DNA from: Pararoseomonas sp. SCSIO 73927
GTDB taxonomy: Bacteria; Pseudomonadota; Alphaproteobacteria; Acetobacterales; Acetobacteraceae
DNA length: 64,000 nucleotides
Assembly (NCBI RefSeq): GCF_037040815.1
Contig: NZ_CP146232.1
Span: forward strand, 62,001 to 126,000
Reading direction: 5' to 3'
Every line of letters begins with the position of its first letter. Positions within the stretch are counted from its first letter, which is position 1. A program made the translations under genes and the position numbers. Shown here in pieces: positions 8,278-16,522 of this stretch. The notes below the pieces were generated by a model. That model worked only from the letters and a program-made list of their open reading frames with translations. It was not told where the DNA came from and made no database searches.

Positions 8278-8982
8278 ATGCCGGTCATCTTCACCCGCGA
8301 CGGGATGCGGCGCGGGGTGCTGCGGGGCATCCCCCTGCTCCTGGGAATCGTTCCGTTCGGGGTCGTGGTCGGCGTCATCGCGCTCCGCCACGGGCTGAGC
8401 CTCGCCGAGACGCTGCTGATGAGCGCGCTGGTCTTCGCCGGCGCCTCCCAGCTCCTCGCGCTGGAGCTCTGGACGGACCCGCCGGACATCCTCGCCGTCG
8501 CCCTCGCGGCGCTGGTGGTGAACATCCGCATGGTGCCGATCGGCGCCGCCCTCTCCTTCTGGCTGGACCACATCAAGGGCTGGCGCCTCTGGGGCTCGCT
8601 TTTCGTCACGGTGGACCACTCCTTCGCCCTCTCGGTGGCGGAGCAGCGCGCGGGCGGGCGGGATGCCGGCTTCCTCTTCGGCCTCGGCGTCTTCACCTGG
8701 TTCGGCTGGGTGGCGGCCACCGCCGCCGGGCATCTGCTCGGCGCGGCCGTGGCCCTCTCGGACGAGAACCCGATCTTCTTCGCGGCCCCGGCGAGCTTCG
8801 TCGCCATCCTCGCGGCCCTGTGGCGGAGCGCGCGGCAGGACGTGCCGCCCTGGCTGCTGGCGGCCGCGACCGCCCTTGCCGCCCAGGCCCTGCGGCTGCC
8901 CGCGCCCCTGCCCCTGCTGGCCGGCGCCTTCGCCGGGGCCGCCCTCGGCGCCTGGTGTGAGGGACGGGAAGCGCGCCCATGA
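8278..8982 (+). CDS. azlC: AzlC-family permease (branched-chain amino acid exporter, large subunit)
   Basis: AzlC and AzlD form an inner-membrane exporter for branched-chain amino acids or their analogues. The 234-residue product has the AzlC pattern: an N-terminal 'GIPLLLGIVPFGVVVGVIAL' region, the FAGASQ motif (about 59-64), VVNIRMVPIGAAL, and several further transmembrane helices. It is followed directly by the small AzlD subunit, the usual gene pair. The actual substrate cannot be read from the sequence. Confidence 0.92.
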   Translation: MPVIFTRDGMRRGVLRGIPLLLGIVPFGVVVGVIALRHGLSLAETLLMSALVFAGASQLLALELWTDPPDILAVALAALVVNIRMVPIGAALSFWLDHIKGWRLWGSLFVTVDHSFALSVAEQRAGGRDAGFLFGLGVFTWFGWVAATAAGHLLGAAVALSDENPIFFAAPASFVAILAALWRSARQDVPPWLLAAATALAAQALRLPAPLPLLAGAFAGAALGAWCEGREARP

Positions 8983-8992
8983 CCATGCACTC

Positions 8993-9298
8993 ATGACCAT
9001 GCGTTGGGACGTTACCCTCGCCATCCTCGCGATGGGGCTGGTCACCTATCTCTGCCGCGCCGGGGGCTACGCGGTGCTGCGCGCCGTCCGCACGCCGCCC
9101 CTGGTGGACGCGCTGCTGCGGAACCTGCCCGCGCCGCTCTTCGCGGCCTATGTCGCGCTCTCCCTCTCCCGCCAGGACCTGGCCGCGGCGCTGGCGAGCA
9201 TTCCCTGCGCCGCGGCCCACCTGCGCTGGGGCAACTTCGGCCTGTCTATCGTCGTCGGCGTCGCCGCCGTGGCGCTGCTGCGCTGGGTGGGGGTCTAG
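8993..9298 (+). CDS. azlD: AzlD-family small subunit of amino acid exporter
   Basis: A 101-residue protein with three or four transmembrane helices and the AzlD signature LVTYLCRAGGY followed by 'LLRNLPAPLFAAYVAL'. The start is ATG 8993 (ATG 8999 is also possible); an earlier ATG at 8979 overlapping the azlC stop hits a stop after five codons. It is 10 bases behind azlC and should be co-translated with it. Confidence 0.92.
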   Translation: MTMRWDVTLAILAMGLVTYLCRAGGYAVLRAVRTPPLVDALLRNLPAPLFAAYVALSLSRQDLAAALASIPCAAAHLRWGNFGLSIVVGVAAVALLRWVGV

Positions 9299-9301
9299 GC
9301 C

Positions 9302-9463
9302 TCAGTCCAGCAGCGCGACGCCGGTGGAGGAGACGGCCATCCCGATCAGGATCCGCAGCATCGCCCGCAGCGGCTCGTCGCCGAAGAGTGGGGAGGGCGG
9401 CGCCACATTCGCGAAGATCACCGGCAATCCGCCGAGCAGCAGGCTGAAGCCGACCCACCACAT
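9302..9463 (-). CDS. Small membrane protein
   Basis: A 53-residue frame starting MWWVGFSLLLGGLPVIFAN, with two hydrophobic segments (about 2-20 and 34-52). A GGGGAGG sequence lies 8 bases before ATG 9463. It converges on azlD with only 3 bases between the stops. No family is recognised; the two-helix pattern and ribosome site argue for a real small gene, but it is short. Confidence 0.5.
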   Translation of the reverse strand: MWWVGFSLLLGGLPVIFANVAPPSPLFGDEPLRAMLRILIGMAVSSTGVALLD

Positions 9464-9668
9464 CTCCACGCCCTCCCCGAAGCTGTCCCGGCTCCCCCGG
9501 TTCCGGCCCGGGGTTCGAGCCGGCGCCGCCAGGGACCCCACGGCCCGGGAAGGTCCGGCGGCGGCCGTCGCGCCCGCCGCCCGTGATCGCGTCCCGGACA
9601 GGTACGGAACACGATAAACAACTTCAGGTTGTGTTCTTCAAGTTTTTTCGCGCGCCCTAGTTCTAGGC

Positions 9669-10637
9669 TCAGAGCCCCGCGAAAAGGGCCGTCGAGAGGT
9701 AGCGCTCCGCGAAGCTGGCCGCGATGCCGACCACCAACCGCCCCTCCATCCCCGGCTCCCGCGCCACGGCCAGCGCCGCGTGCAGCACGGCGCCGGAGGA
9801 GATGCCGACCGGCAGCCCCTCCTCCCGCGCGCAGCGGCGGGCGGCCGCGATCGCCTCGCGCTCGGAGACGCGCATCACCGCGTCCATGCGCTCCAGCTCC
9901 AGCACCTTCGGGCGGAAGCCGGCGCCGATCCCCTGGATGTCGTGCGGCCCGGCCTCGTCGCCCGAGAGGACGGCGGATTCCGCCGGCTCCACCGCGATCA
10001 CCCGCAGGCCAGGCCGGCGCGGCTTCAGCGCGCGGGCGATGCCCGTCAGCGTGCCGCCGGTGCCGACGCCGCCCACCACCGCGTCCACCTCCCCGCCCGT
10101 ATCCGCCCAGATCTCCTCAGCCGTGGTGCGGGCGTGGATGTCGGGGTTGGCGGGGTTGTCGAACTGGCGGGGCATCCAGGCGCCGGGGGTGGCGGCCACG
10201 ATCTCCTCCGCCCGCCCGATCGCGCCGGCCATGCCGCGCTTGGCCGGGGTCAGCACAAGCTCCGCCCCCAGCAGCGCCATCATCTTCCGCCGCTCCTCGC
10301 TGGCGCCGTCCGGCATCACCACGATCAACCGGTAACCCTTGGCCGCGGCCACGAAGGCCAGCGCGATGCCGGTATTGCCGGAGGTCGGCTCGACGAGGGT
10401 GGATTCGCCCGGCCGGATCAGCCCCGCCCGCTCCGCCTCCTCCACCATGGCCAGCCCGATCCGGTCCTTCACGGAGGCCAGGGGGTTGAAGAACTCCAGC
10501 TTCAGCGCCAGCCGGGCCGTGAGCCCCTCGGCCGCCTCGATGCGCGGCAGGCGCACCAGCGGGGTCGCGCCCACCGCCTCCAGCACGCTGCCGTAGAGGC
10601 GGCCGCGGGAGGCCGGCGAGGGTGTTCCTGTGGACAT
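9669..10637 (-). CDS. cysK: Cysteine synthase A (O-acetylserine sulfhydrylase)
   Basis: Makes cysteine from O-acetylserine and sulfide using PLP. The 322-residue protein has the PLP lysine K57 in NPLASVKDRIG, the substrate loop TSGNTG (85-90), the phosphate-binding GVGTGGT, and the late GISSGA motif. 'GPHDIQGIGAGF' and AERYLST are typical of CysK rather than CysM. The start is ATG 10637; 22 more codons upstream look non-coding. It stands alone; no cysE nearby. Confidence 0.94.
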   Translation of the reverse strand: MSTGTPSPASRGRLYGSVLEAVGATPLVRLPRIEAAEGLTARLALKLEFFNPLASVKDRIGLAMVEEAERAGLIRPGESTLVEPTSGNTGIALAFVAAAKGYRLIVVMPDGASEERRKMMALLGAELVLTPAKRGMAGAIGRAEEIVAATPGAWMPRQFDNPANPDIHARTTAEEIWADTGGEVDAVVGGVGTGGTLTGIARALKPRRPGLRVIAVEPAESAVLSGDEAGPHDIQGIGAGFRPKVLELERMDAVMRVSEREAIAAARRCAREEGLPVGISSGAVLHAALAVAREPGMEGRLVVGIAASFAERYLSTALFAGL

Positions 10638-10908
10638 CCCGCGCGGCTTATCGCGGGGGCGGGATGACGTCCATCGCGTAACCACGCCGGGCGGTAGGAT
10701 CATCCTCCGGATCTCCCGAAATTCGATCGTTCCATTTCATCGACACGCGCCCGCCACGCGTTGAATCATGGGCCATCGGCAACAGCAGCCCGAGGAGGCC
10801 CCGACGGTGCCCGCGATCCGGAACGGAGAGAGCTGTCGGCGCTGATCGCCGAGCCTCCCACTCCCCCTCCCCCTCTTCCCGGCCGCTGCCGGGCCCCGGA
10901 GACGGACC
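10638..10908. other. Intergenic region between cysK and small ORFs
   Basis: About 270 bases between divergent cysK and the small gene at 10909. The part near 10700-10770 is less GC-rich than its surroundings and is the likely place for both promoters. A 25-codon frame beginning near 10768 is too short to support. No riboswitch or structured RNA that I could recognise. Confidence 0.4.
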
Positions 10909-11046
10909 ATGATCCGAATCGCGACCCCTTCCCGCACCGTCAGCGCCTTCCGCGTCCTGCTCGCGCGCCTCTTCCCCCGCACCCCGGCGCCGCCGCGCCA
11001 GTCCGACATCGAGCGCGCCCTGCTGCGCGCCCTGGGAGGGCTGTGA
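10909..11046 (+). CDS. Small basic protein (45 aa), unknown
   Basis: ATG 10909 opens a 45-residue frame (MIRIATPSRTVSAFRVLL...) that ends LRALGGL. It is Arg-rich and amphipathic, with a Pro-rich middle. It overlaps the next small gene by GTGA, the junction type seen between several secure gene pairs in this window. No family is recognised. The overlap is the main reason to believe it is expressed. Confidence 0.5.
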   Translation: MIRIATPSRTVSAFRVLLARLFPRTPAPPRQSDIERALLRALGGL

Positions 11047-11246
11047 CGGTGCTGGCCTCCAGACCCATCAGCGTGGAGGGCCGCTTCGTGGGTGTCGCCG
11101 TGGCGCGCGAGGCGGACTGGCTCTTCCTCGCCACCGACCCCGTGCTGGAGGAGCTGGAAGGCGCGGCCTTCCCGAGCGCGGCGGAGGCCGCGCGGGTGGC
11201 GCGGCTGGTCCTGCTGCGCGGGCAGGGCCGGCGAGTCGCGGCATGA
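11043..11246 (+). CDS. Small hypothetical protein (67 aa)
   Basis: Starts at GTG 11043, inside the stop of the previous small gene. The product (MTVLASRPISVEGRFVGVAV...) has a beta-strand-rich first half, then 'DPVLEELEGAAFPSAAEAAR' and an Arg-rich end. No named family is recognised. It looks like a small globular protein rather than a membrane one. The pair with 10909-11046 probably forms one transcript. Confidence 0.55.
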   Translation: MTVLASRPISVEGRFVGVAVAREADWLFLATDPVLEELEGAAFPSAAEAARVARLVLLRGQGRRVAA

Positions 11247-11268
11247 AGCCGCGCCAGGGAGGCTGGGC

Positions 11269-11367
11269 TTGAGGTTGGGCTTGAGGCCGCGCTGGGCCGA
11301 TCTGCCGCTGCGGGCCGCGCTCCTCCTCGGCAGCGCCCTGCTCCTGGCCCATCTGGTCGCGGGCTGA
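11269..11367 (+). CDS. Possible 32-aa single-pass membrane peptide
   Basis: A TTG start at 11269 is preceded by AGGGAGG with 6 bases spacing. The product has an Arg-rich beginning and a hydrophobic helix ALLLGSALLLAHLVAG at the end, the layout of a small membrane peptide. It follows two other small genes on the same strand. The length and rare start make this a weak call. Confidence 0.35.
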   Translation: MRLGLRPRWADLPLRAALLLGSALLLAHLVAG

Positions 11368-11394
11368 ACCGCCGCCTGGAGCGGGAGGGAACCT

Positions 11395-11410
11395 CGGGGA
11401 GCGATCCCCG
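11395..11410 (+). terminator. Hairpin after the small-gene run
   Basis: CGGGGA-GCGA-TCCCCG forms a 6-bp stem with a 4-base loop, followed by GGGTTCTGTATTTG. It lies 28 bases after the last small plus-strand frame and may end that transcript. Its core is the same as that of the terminator at 11481-11502. Confidence 0.5.
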
Positions 11411-11473
11411 GGGTTCTGTATTTGCGCGGATGGGCGTGGACCCGGCCGGCAGCCGGCCAAAGGAACGGGCAAG

Positions 11474-11502
11474 AAAAAAACCCCGGGGATCGCTCCCCGG
11501 GG
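11474..11502 (-). terminator. Rho-independent terminator of the Bax-inhibitor gene
   Basis: A 9-bp stem (CCCCGGGGA with TCCCCGGGG) closes a TCGC loop at 11481-11502 and is followed on the minus strand by seven T (A-run 11474-11480). It sits 27 bases beyond the stop of the gene ending at 11529. Confidence 0.88.
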
Positions 11503-11528
11503 TCCTGTCGTCCGTTCCGGCCGCTCGC

Positions 11529-12326
11529 TCAGTCGTTGGACTGGCGCACGCCCATGAACTGCAGCAGCAGCTGGAAGAGGTTCACGAAGTTCAGGTACAG
11601 GCCCAGCGCGTCGAAGACGGAGCGCTTGGCCGCCTCGTCGGAACCCTCCGCGTAGGCGTACTCGATGTAGTCATTCTTGATCCGCTGCGTGTCGTAGGCG
11701 GTGAGGCCGGTGAAGATCACCACACCGAGCACGGAGATCGCGAACTGCAGGGCGGTGCTGCCGATGAAGGCATTCACCAGGCCGGCGATGACGATGCCGA
11801 TGAGGCCCATCATCAGGAAGCCGCCCATCCGCGTCAGGTCGGCGTTCGTGGTGTAGCCGTAGAGGCTGACGGCCGCGAACATGCCGGCGGTGACGAGGAA
11901 GGTGCTGGCGATCGAGGTGCCCACGTACACGGCGAAGATGTTCGCCATGCTGGCGCCCATCGCCAGGCAGAAGGCCCAGAACAGCGCCTGCGTCGCGCCC
12001 TTGGAGAGGCGGTTGATGCCGAAGCTGAGGACCAGCACGAAGGCGAGCGGGGCGAAGATCGCCACGAAGCCCAGGATCGTCGGCTGGGTCGCCAGGCCGC
12101 GCGGGGTCCGCACGACGGTGAAGAACAGCTCGGCCAACTGGGTATTGGCGATCACGTAGGCGGTGATGGCCGTCAGCGCGAGGCCGGACGCCATCCAGTT
12201 GTACACGCGCAGCATGTAGGCGCGCAGACCGGCGTCCAGCGTCGCGGCGTCGGTGGCGGCGCGGCCCATCGGCTGCGTCCAGGCGGACTGGCCGCTCTGG
12301 AAACGGTTGTCGGGACCGAAGGCCAT
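11529..12326 (-). CDS. Bax inhibitor-1 / YccA family membrane protein
   Basis: A 265-residue inner-membrane protein with seven hydrophobic segments between about residues 35 and 260. The family signature is seen in the 'VIFTGLTAYDTQRIKNDYIE' segment and in the C-terminal 'SVFDALGLYLNFVNLFQLLL' helix. Bacterial members include YccA and YbhL; some modulate FtsH or act as proton-gated calcium leak channels. The start is ATG 12326, with AAGGAG 10 bases upstream; 26 upstream codons are in frame but poorly coding. It is a single-gene unit with its own terminator. Confidence 0.92.
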   Translation of the reverse strand: MAFGPDNRFQSGQSAWTQPMGRAATDAATLDAGLRAYMLRVYNWMASGLALTAITAYVIANTQLAELFFTVVRTPRGLATQPTILGFVAIFAPLAFVLVLSFGINRLSKGATQALFWAFCLAMGASMANIFAVYVGTSIASTFLVTAGMFAAVSLYGYTTNADLTRMGGFLMMGLIGIVIAGLVNAFIGSTALQFAISVLGVVIFTGLTAYDTQRIKNDYIEYAYAEGSDEAAKRSVFDALGLYLNFVNLFQLLLQFMGVRQSND

Positions 12327-12452
12327 GTCTGTCAGAACTCCTTCGGGGAATGGCACCCGCCATCCCCGCACGCTGATATATGGACTTCCTGTAATCCAAA
12401 TCAAGCGGGCAATCCGCCCGACAGGATTCCGTAAGGTTCGGGACGGCCCGGC

Positions 12453-13235
12453 TCAGCCCCCGCCGGCCGCGCCCGTCCCTTTCCGAAGCCAGTCCAAGGC
12501 GCCCGGGGAAGCCGCCCAGGCTCCGCGCGCCAACGCGGCGTACTCCGCCGCTTCCGCCTCGCCGCCAAGATCATCGAGCACGGGCAGCGGATCCGGCAGC
12601 GCCCGCCGGCCCGAGAGGAACTCCGCGGCATCGGGATTCGCGGCCATTGCCCCGGCCAGCAACCGACGGCTCCCCGCACTGTCGCCATCCCGGCGGAAGG
12701 CCAGCAGGGCTGCGGTCCAGGCGCGCGCCGCCATGGGATCGTCCGGGTACTCGTCCAGCACCGCGGCCGCCTCCGAGTCGCGCCCGGCTTCCACGAGCCA
12801 GGCGGCCAGGAGATGGCGCACGCCGAGATCGTCGTCCTCCGGCCCGAGCGCGAGCATCTCCCGCAGTTGCCCGATCGCCGCCTCCCGCTCCCCGCGCTCC
12901 CACAGGGCCAGGGCGAGGCCGTGCCGGGCGCGCATGTAGGGCCGCGTCTCGTCGATCGCCCAGAACTCGCCGCGGAAGGCCTCGAACATCGGGCCGATCG
13001 CCGCGCGCCCGGCCTCCACGGCCCGCCGCCAGCCCTCGAGCGCCGCCTCCGAACCGCGCGGCGCCTCCCCGGCGAAGATGATGTGGGCGTCGGCGCAGAA
13101 AGGGCTGACCGCCAGGGCCTGCTCCGCCAGCGCCCTCCGCTCGGCGCCCTCCGCGTCGCGCGCCCGGTCCGCCAGCAGCTCGGCCCGGCGCAGCGCGGCG
13201 CCGTCCACACCTGCCCCCTCCTCCGGTACCGTCAT
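12453..13235 (-). CDS. Tetratricopeptide-like protein
   Basis: A 260-residue soluble protein built of helical repeats with the TPR pattern, for example 'ARHGLALALWERGEREAAIG' followed by 'RHLLAAWLVEAGRDSEAAAV' and a DPDA-type turn. Residues about 30-160 resemble the TPR proteins called ST7-like. No signal peptide is visible, so it is probably cytoplasmic and a protein-binding scaffold. It follows the ABC permease gene by 27 bases on the same strand and may be part of that transcript. Confidence 0.75.
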   Translation of the reverse strand: MTVPEEGAGVDGAALRRAELLADRARDAEGAERRALAEQALAVSPFCADAHIIFAGEAPRGSEAALEGWRRAVEAGRAAIGPMFEAFRGEFWAIDETRPYMRARHGLALALWERGEREAAIGQLREMLALGPEDDDLGVRHLLAAWLVEAGRDSEAAAVLDEYPDDPMAARAWTAALLAFRRDGDSAGSRRLLAGAMAANPDAAEFLSGRRALPDPLPVLDDLGGEAEAAEYAALARGAWAASPGALDWLRKGTGAAGGG

Positions 13236-13262
13236 GCGTCCGCTCCCCGAGGTCCTTCGCCG

Positions 13263-15776
13263 CTACTCGTTCCGCAGCAGCGGCGCCGCCTTCGCCCGCA
13301 GGGCCAGCGCGGTGCCGGCGTAGCCCATGCCGAGCGTCAGCACGACGCAGAACAGGATCGTCGCCGCCAGCGTGCCGGGCAGGAAGACCCAGTCCGTCCG
13401 CATCACGAAGCGCGTCACCCCCCAGCTCGCCGCCGTGCCCGCGGCGGCGGCCACCAGCCCCGCCACCAGCCCCAGCAGGCCGAACTCCACCAGCCAGGCC
13501 CGCCGGATCTGGGACCGCGTGGCGCCGAGCGTCTTCAGCACCACCGCGTCCCGGATCCGCCGACGCTGCCCCGCCGCCACCGCGCCCGCCAGCACCAGCA
13601 GGCCGGAGAGGAGGGTGAGCCCGGCGGTGGAGGTGAGCGCCGATCCCAGCCGCGTCAGCAGCGCCGCCAGCGCGTCCAGCGCGTCCCGCACGCGGATGCC
13701 CGTCACGTTGGGGAAGGCGTCCGTCACTACCCGCAGCAGCTGGGCGTCCCGCGCCTCCTCGCCCCGCACGGTCGCGATATGCGTGTGCGGCGCCGCCTCC
13801 AGCAGCCCGGGGGAGGCGATCATGGTGAAGTTCAGCCCCAGCCCCCGCCACTGGATGTCGCGGGTGGAGGTGACGCGCAGCGGGATGTCCCGCCCCAGCA
13901 CGTTCACCACGATGGTCGAGCCCGGCCCCGCGCCCCAGCCGCGCGCCAGGTTGTCGTCCAGCGAGACCAGCGGCTCACCCCGGTAGTCCGGCGCCCACCA
14001 CTGCCCCTGCACGATCCGAGTGCCATCCGGAGGCGCGGCGGAATAGGTCAGGCCGCGGTCGCCGCGCAGCGCCCAGCGCGTTTCCTCGGTGGCCTGCACC
14101 CCCTCCGCCGGCACGCCGTTCACGGAGACGATCCGGGCGCGCAGCGATGGCACGCGCCGCACCTCCGTCACGCCCGGCACGCCGCGCGCCACCTCGTCGA
14201 AGCGGGCCGCCTGATCGGACTGGATGTCGATGAAGTAGAAGGAGGGCGCGGCCTCCGGCAGGCTCTCCGTGATCTGGGCGCGCAGGTTGCCCTGGATCAG
14301 CGCGATCGCCGCCAGCGTCGTCAGCCCTATGCCGAGGGAGACGAGCATGAGGGAGGTCGGCGCCCCCGGCCGGTGCAGGTTCGCCAGCCCGAGCCGCAGG
14401 GAGGGCCGCCGATAGGCCGGGATGCGCCGCGCCACCGCCTGCAGCCCGGCAGCGGCCACCCGGAACAGCGCCAGCGTGCCCAGCGCCGCCCCGCAGAAGG
14501 AGAGGGCGAAGAGCGGCCGCTCCGCCGTGAAGACCACCAGCGCCACCAGCACGGCCACCGCCGCCGCGTTCGCCAGGATCAGCCCCGGGCGCGGCCGGGC
14601 GGCGCCGGGCTGCACGCTGTCCCGGAACAGGGCGGCGCCGGGGATGTCCCGCGCCCGCCCCAGCGGCCACAGCGCGAAGGCCAGCGCCGTCAGCACGCCG
14701 TAGGCCGCCGCCAGCAGCAGCGGCAGGGGGTAGAAGCCGAGTCTCGGCGGCACCGGCAGCGCATCGGCCAGGAGCGAGGCGCCGGCCAGCGTCAGCCCGT
14801 AACCCGCCGCGAGCCCGATCGCGATGCCCAGCCCCGCCAGCGCCATCACCTGGATGAGGTAGGTGGCGAAGATCGCCCCCGCCGGCGCGCCGAGGCAGCG
14901 CAGCGTCGCGATGGTCCGCCCCCGCTGCTCCAGCCAGGAGCGCACGCCGGTCGCCACCCCGATCCCGCCCACCAGCAGCGCCGTCAGCCCCGCCAGGGTG
15001 AAGAAGGAGGCGGCCTGGTCCAGGAAGCGGTTCACCCCGGGCTGCCCCTGGGAGGCATCGCGCACCCGCCAGCCGCCATCGGCGAAGGGCGCGGCCCGCA
15101 GCGCGTCGGACACCGCCCGGGCATTCGCCCCGGGCGGCAGGGCGGCGCGGATCTCATAGGTGACGAGGCTTCCGGGCTGGATCAGCCGCGTCGCCTCCAG
15201 CGCGGAGAGCGGGATGATCGCGCGCGGTCCCAGCACCGCCGGCCCCGCCACCTTGTCCGGCTCGGACACCACGGCGCCGCGATAGGCGAAGCGCTCCTCC
15301 CCGATTCGCACCTCGTCGCCCGGGCGGAGGTTCAGGCGCTCCGCCACCAGCGGGTCCATCGCGACCGGCGGGCGGCCCCCGGCGCCGGCGCCCAGCGGCC
15401 CGGGCGGATCCAGCTGCAGCTCGCCGAGGAGCGGGTAGGCCTGGTCGGTCGCCTTCAGTTCTACCAGCGTCCGCTCGCCCCCCGGCGCCACGGCCATGGC
15501 GCGCATGGAGACCTGATCGGCCACCCGCGCCCCGCGCGCCTCCAGCCAGGCCCGCGCCTCCGGCGGGAAGGGCCGGGAATTGGCCGCGGCCAGGTCACCG
15601 CCCAGCAGCCGCGCGCCATCGGCCGAGAGGCCAGCGTCGATCGCCGCCCGCAGGGTTCCCACCGCCGCGATGGCGGCCACGCCCAGCGCCAGGCAGGCCA
15701 GCACGATCCGCAGGCCGCGCACGCCCCCGCGCAGCTCCCGCCGCGCGAGGCGCCAGCCCATGGAAAGGTCGCTCAT
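13263..15776 (-). CDS. YbbP-like ABC transporter permease (FtsX family)
   Basis: An 837-residue membrane protein: one helix near the N-terminus (about 22-42), a large periplasmic domain, a group of helices around 270-480 and another group at 705-830. The two FtsX-type permease modules match the YbbP/LolC-related family. With the ATPase encoded directly upstream it forms an ABC system; family members export arylesterase-linked or lipophilic substrates, but the cargo is unknown. ATG 15776 overlaps the ATPase stop by ATGA, so the two are translationally coupled. Confidence 0.9.
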   Translation of the reverse strand: MSDLSMGWRLARRELRGGVRGLRIVLACLALGVAAIAAVGTLRAAIDAGLSADGARLLGGDLAAANSRPFPPEARAWLEARGARVADQVSMRAMAVAPGGERTLVELKATDQAYPLLGELQLDPPGPLGAGAGGRPPVAMDPLVAERLNLRPGDEVRIGEERFAYRGAVVSEPDKVAGPAVLGPRAIIPLSALEATRLIQPGSLVTYEIRAALPPGANARAVSDALRAAPFADGGWRVRDASQGQPGVNRFLDQAASFFTLAGLTALLVGGIGVATGVRSWLEQRGRTIATLRCLGAPAGAIFATYLIQVMALAGLGIAIGLAAGYGLTLAGASLLADALPVPPRLGFYPLPLLLAAAYGVLTALAFALWPLGRARDIPGAALFRDSVQPGAARPRPGLILANAAAVAVLVALVVFTAERPLFALSFCGAALGTLALFRVAAAGLQAVARRIPAYRRPSLRLGLANLHRPGAPTSLMLVSLGIGLTTLAAIALIQGNLRAQITESLPEAAPSFYFIDIQSDQAARFDEVARGVPGVTEVRRVPSLRARIVSVNGVPAEGVQATEETRWALRGDRGLTYSAAPPDGTRIVQGQWWAPDYRGEPLVSLDDNLARGWGAGPGSTIVVNVLGRDIPLRVTSTRDIQWRGLGLNFTMIASPGLLEAAPHTHIATVRGEEARDAQLLRVVTDAFPNVTGIRVRDALDALAALLTRLGSALTSTAGLTLLSGLLVLAGAVAAGQRRRIRDAVVLKTLGATRSQIRRAWLVEFGLLGLVAGLVAAAAGTAASWGVTRFVMRTDWVFLPGTLAATILFCVVLTLGMGYAGTALALRAKAAPLLRNE

Positions 15777-16522
15777 CGCAGGAGGCCGCTATCGGAGACG
15801 ATCTTGCCGTCCTCCACCCGCACCTGCCGCTCGCAGCGCGCGGCCAGGGCCGGGTCGTGGGTGATGAGGACGAGCGTCGTCCGGAACCGCTCCCGCAGCC
15901 CGAAGAGGAGGTCCATCACCTTCTCCCCCGTCGCCCGGTCCAGGTTGCCCGTGGGCTCGTCCGCCAGCATCAGCGCCGGCTCCGCCACGAAGGCGCGGGC
16001 CAGCGCCACCCGCTGCTGCTCCCCGCCCGAGAGCTGGCCGGGATAGTGGGAGAGGCGGTGGCCGAGCCCCACGGATTTCAGCGCCTCCGCCGCCCGCTCA
16101 AAGGCGTCCTCCCGCCCGGCGAACTCCAGGGGGATCGCCACGTTCTCCAGGGCGGACATGGTGGGGATGAGGTGGAAGGCCTGGAAGACGATGCCCAGAC
16201 GGTCCCGCCGGAAGCGGGCCAGCGCGTCCTCGTCCATCGCCGCCAGTTCCTGCCCCGCCACCCGGAGGGTGCCGCCCGTCGGCCGCTCCAGCCCTGCCAG
16301 CAGCATGAGGAGCGAGGTCTTGCCCGAGCCCGAGGGCCCGACGATGCCCACCGCCTCTCCCGCCCCGACCGAGAGGTCCACGCCCCGGAGGATGTTGACC
16401 TCACCCCCGGCCCCCACCACCCTGAAGGCGAGTGAGCGCGCGTCGATCAGGGGCGCGCCCATCTCGGGGGAATCGGCCGTCGCATCCGCGGCGGCCGGGA
16501 TCTGGGTCAGGGAATCCGGCAT
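15773..16522 (-). CDS. YbbA-like ABC transporter ATP-binding protein
   Basis: A 249-residue ATPase of the LolD/MacB/YbbA type. Walker A is GPSGSGKT (62-69), the signature is LSGGEQQRVALARA, Walker B is LMLADEPTGNLD, and the switch His is in LITHDP. It drives the permease encoded next. In E. coli ybbA lies beside tesA, divergently, exactly as here. The start at ATG 16522 overlaps the tesA start by two bases head to head; ATG 16462 is an alternative start that would remove the overlap. Confidence 0.93.
   Translation of the reverse strand: MPDSLTQIPAAADATADSPEMGAPLIDARSLAFRVVGAGGEVNILRGVDLSVGAGEAVGIVGPSGSGKTSLLMLLAGLERPTGGTLRVAGQELAAMDEDALARFRRDRLGIVFQAFHLIPTMSALENVAIPLEFAGREDAFERAAEALKSVGLGHRLSHYPGQLSGGEQQRVALARAFVAEPALMLADEPTGNLDRATGEKVMDLLFGLRERFRTTLVLITHDPALAARCERQVRVEDGKIVSDSGLLR

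Noticed and set aside
12813..16046. A 1,077-codon plus-strand open frame opposite the TPR and ABC permease genes
   Set aside because: Crosses the boundaries of three well-supported minus-strand genes and has shadow-like composition.
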